Of a stretch of DNA of 64,000 nucleotides, positions 63,080 through 64,000 are shown piece after piece. Positions within the stretch are counted from its first letter, which is position 1. The number at the start of each line of letters is the position of its first letter. The translations under genes and the position numbers were made by a program. This stretch comes from an uncultured Pseudomonadota bacterium (GTDB lineage Bacteria; Pseudomonadota; Gammaproteobacteria; Steroidobacterales; Steroidobacteraceae), in the NCBI GenBank assembly GCA_903879335.1, contig CAIRLC010000044.1:124001-188000 (forward strand), in the 5' to 3' direction. The notes beneath the pieces were generated by a model that was given only the letters and a program-made list of their open reading frames with translations, was not told where the DNA came from and did no database searches.

Positions 63080-63630
63080 GGCAACTGGGCAGCAATGACG
63101 GCTACTGCGGCCTCTGGGGTATCAACGACGATGTACAGTCCGAGGCCTGGGGAGAGGAAGCCCTCTTGTTCCGCACTCGCCATCAAAGCCAGAAAAGCGT
63201 CGTAAAAACCATGGGTATTGACGATAACAATGGGATGGGAGTGGACTCCGAGCTTCCGCAACGTGATCGCCTCGAGCAGTTCCTCGAAAGTCCCGCATCC
63301 ACCGGGTAGGGCGATCACCGCTGAGGAATTGTTGAGCATCGCGTGCTTTCGAGCCCGCATATCCTCCACCAGTCTCAACTCGGACAGCGACTCGTGCGCG
63401 ATCTCCAGTCGTTCGAGGAACCCAGGCAATATCCCGAGGACATGACCTGCGCGCGATAGGGCGCCTTCGGCTAAGGCACCCATTGTGCCCATGCGACTGC
63501 CGCCATAAACGACGGGATACCGGTGGTCCGCAAGCAGCTCCCCCAAACGACGGGCTACCTCCATATGCACCGGGTCGGCGCCGGTGCTCGATGCGCAGTA
63601 GACGCAGACAGGCTGTAAAAGATTGCTCAT
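63076..63630 (-). CDS. LOG family protein (TIGR00730 type)
   Basis: A 184-residue Rossmann-fold protein of the LOG family, whose characterised members release cytokinin bases from riboside monophosphates or act as nucleotide 5'-monophosphate nucleosidases. ATG 63630 (MSNLLQPVCVYCASS) has TGGAG upstream; the frame is open further 5' over the sdaA start region and is rejected. Catalytic and binding motifs are VYGGSRMGTMG, DMRARKHAM and the signature LPGGCGTFEELLE. Its role in a non-plant-associated bacterium is usually unclear. It is divergent from sdaA. Confidence 0.88.
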   Translation of the reverse strand: MSNLLQPVCVYCASSTGADPVHMEVARRLGELLADHRYPVVYGGSRMGTMGALAEGALSRAGHVLGILPGFLERLEIAHESLSELRLVEDMRARKHAMLNNSSAVIALPGGCGTFEELLEAITLRKLGVHSHPIVIVNTHGFYDAFLALMASAEQEGFLSPGLGLYIVVDTPEAAVAVIAAQLP

Positions 63631-63763
63631 AGCGCTCCACGCAGGGCGGCACGGTAAGTACCGATAATTAGATGCGACGCTTGCGAGTTTATCTGCGACA
63701 TTGCATCGATTGTACTGTGATTGACGCATTGCCAGTCCGCGTAAGCTTGGGTAAAACTGGGTT

Positions 63764-64000
63764 ATGAGCCTAAGCGTACTCGACATCTTTAAGATCGGCA
63801 TCGGCCCGTCCAGCTCCCACACGATGGGCCCCATGAATGCAGCTCGACGCTTCGTGGGAGATTTGGTCTCTGCGGATATTTTGGCCAAGACCAGCCGCGT
63901 CGGCGTCCAACTCTATGGCTCCTTGGCGCTAACCGGCCGCGGTCACTGTACCGATCTGGCCGTCCTGCTAGGGCTGGAGGGACATGCTCCAGATTCACTC
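63764..64000 (+). CDS. sdaA: L-serine ammonia-lyase, N-terminal fragment (cut by window edge)
   Basis: Iron-sulfur enzyme that deaminates L-serine to pyruvate. Only the first 79 codons are present; the frame runs off the window. SVLDIFKIGIGPSSSHTMGPMNAARRF is the conserved N-terminus of the beta domain, and GRGHCTDLAVLLGLEG follows. The usual enzyme is about 455 residues. A 133-base gap separates it from the divergent LOG gene. Confidence 0.93.
   Translation, partial: MSLSVLDIFKIGIGPSSSHTMGPMNAARRFVGDLVSADILAKTSRVGVQLYGSLALTGRGHCTDLAVLLGLEGHAPDSL

Noticed and set aside
1-64000. CRISPR arrays, insertion sequences, integrases, rRNA operon
   Set aside because: No repeat-spacer pattern, transposase, recombinase or rRNA sequence was seen.

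Overview
This 64 kb window reads as one contiguous, densely coded chromosomal segment of a gammaproteobacterium. Several gene orders point to the Xanthomonadales/Nevskiales/Steroidobacter side of the class: wrbA-DUF2069 facing hda-(CDP-alcohol transferase)-DUF2066, purM-purN-DUF3108, metG-rnfB-nth with a short soluble RnfB, rpsT/murJ-ribF-ileS-lspA-ispH, and obgE-rpmA-rplU facing ispB. GC content looks moderately high and even throughout. There are no insertion sequences, integrases, CRISPR arrays or rRNA genes. No gene-free stretch exceeds 300 bases; the longest interval, about 280 bases at 52882-53162, holds a tRNA and a hairpin. The first gene (proS) is cut by the left edge and the last (sdaA) by the right edge.

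Layout. 1-6832: proS end, wrbA, hda, purine synthesis (purM, purN) and conserved envelope proteins. 6860-9213 (minus): apbC-dcd, with dcd interrupted by an intein inside its active-site motif. 9313-13877: a HEAT-repeat Ser/Thr kinase followed tightly by two PilT-type ATPases. 13939-17202: metG, rnfB, nth. 17321-21131: an MFS transporter, a small secreted protein, and a divergent two-component system. 21134-27243 (minus): the pyruvate dehydrogenase operon aceE-aceF-lpdA. 27335-32845: M17 aminopeptidase, pyrC, rnt, grxD, DUF1289, a PuuD-like membrane protein and nadC. 32856-37437: a GAF/PAS/GGDEF/EAL protein, a zinc-type cation exporter and a DUF374 acyltransferase. 37470-42485: a phosphopantetheinyl transferase, a P450, a fatty-acyl-AMP-ligase/ACP fusion and a VanZ protein, which look like a small lipid-modifying cluster. 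42571-52976: tRNA-Thr, ispH-lspA-ileS-ribF-murJ, rpsT, obgE, rpmA-rplU, ispB and tRNA-Pro. 53163-61905: an M13 peptidase, then an accessory metabolic run (DMT exporter, PLP sulfur-amino-acid enzyme, hydantoinase-type protein, Baeyer-Villiger monooxygenase, alpha/beta hydrolase). 61899-64000: polysaccharide deacetylase, GNAT, LOG protein and the start of sdaA.

Most genes are ordinary housekeeping. The items that stand out are the dCTP deaminase intein (7079-7759), inserted directly after the catalytic Arg115 codon with a linker that looks like an HNH endonuclease remnant; the kinase/PilT/PilT operon, whose ATPases have diverged retraction motifs; the PPTase/P450/FAAL-ACP/VanZ cluster with divergent overlapping start codons; and the hydantoinase/BVMO/hydrolase catabolic block.
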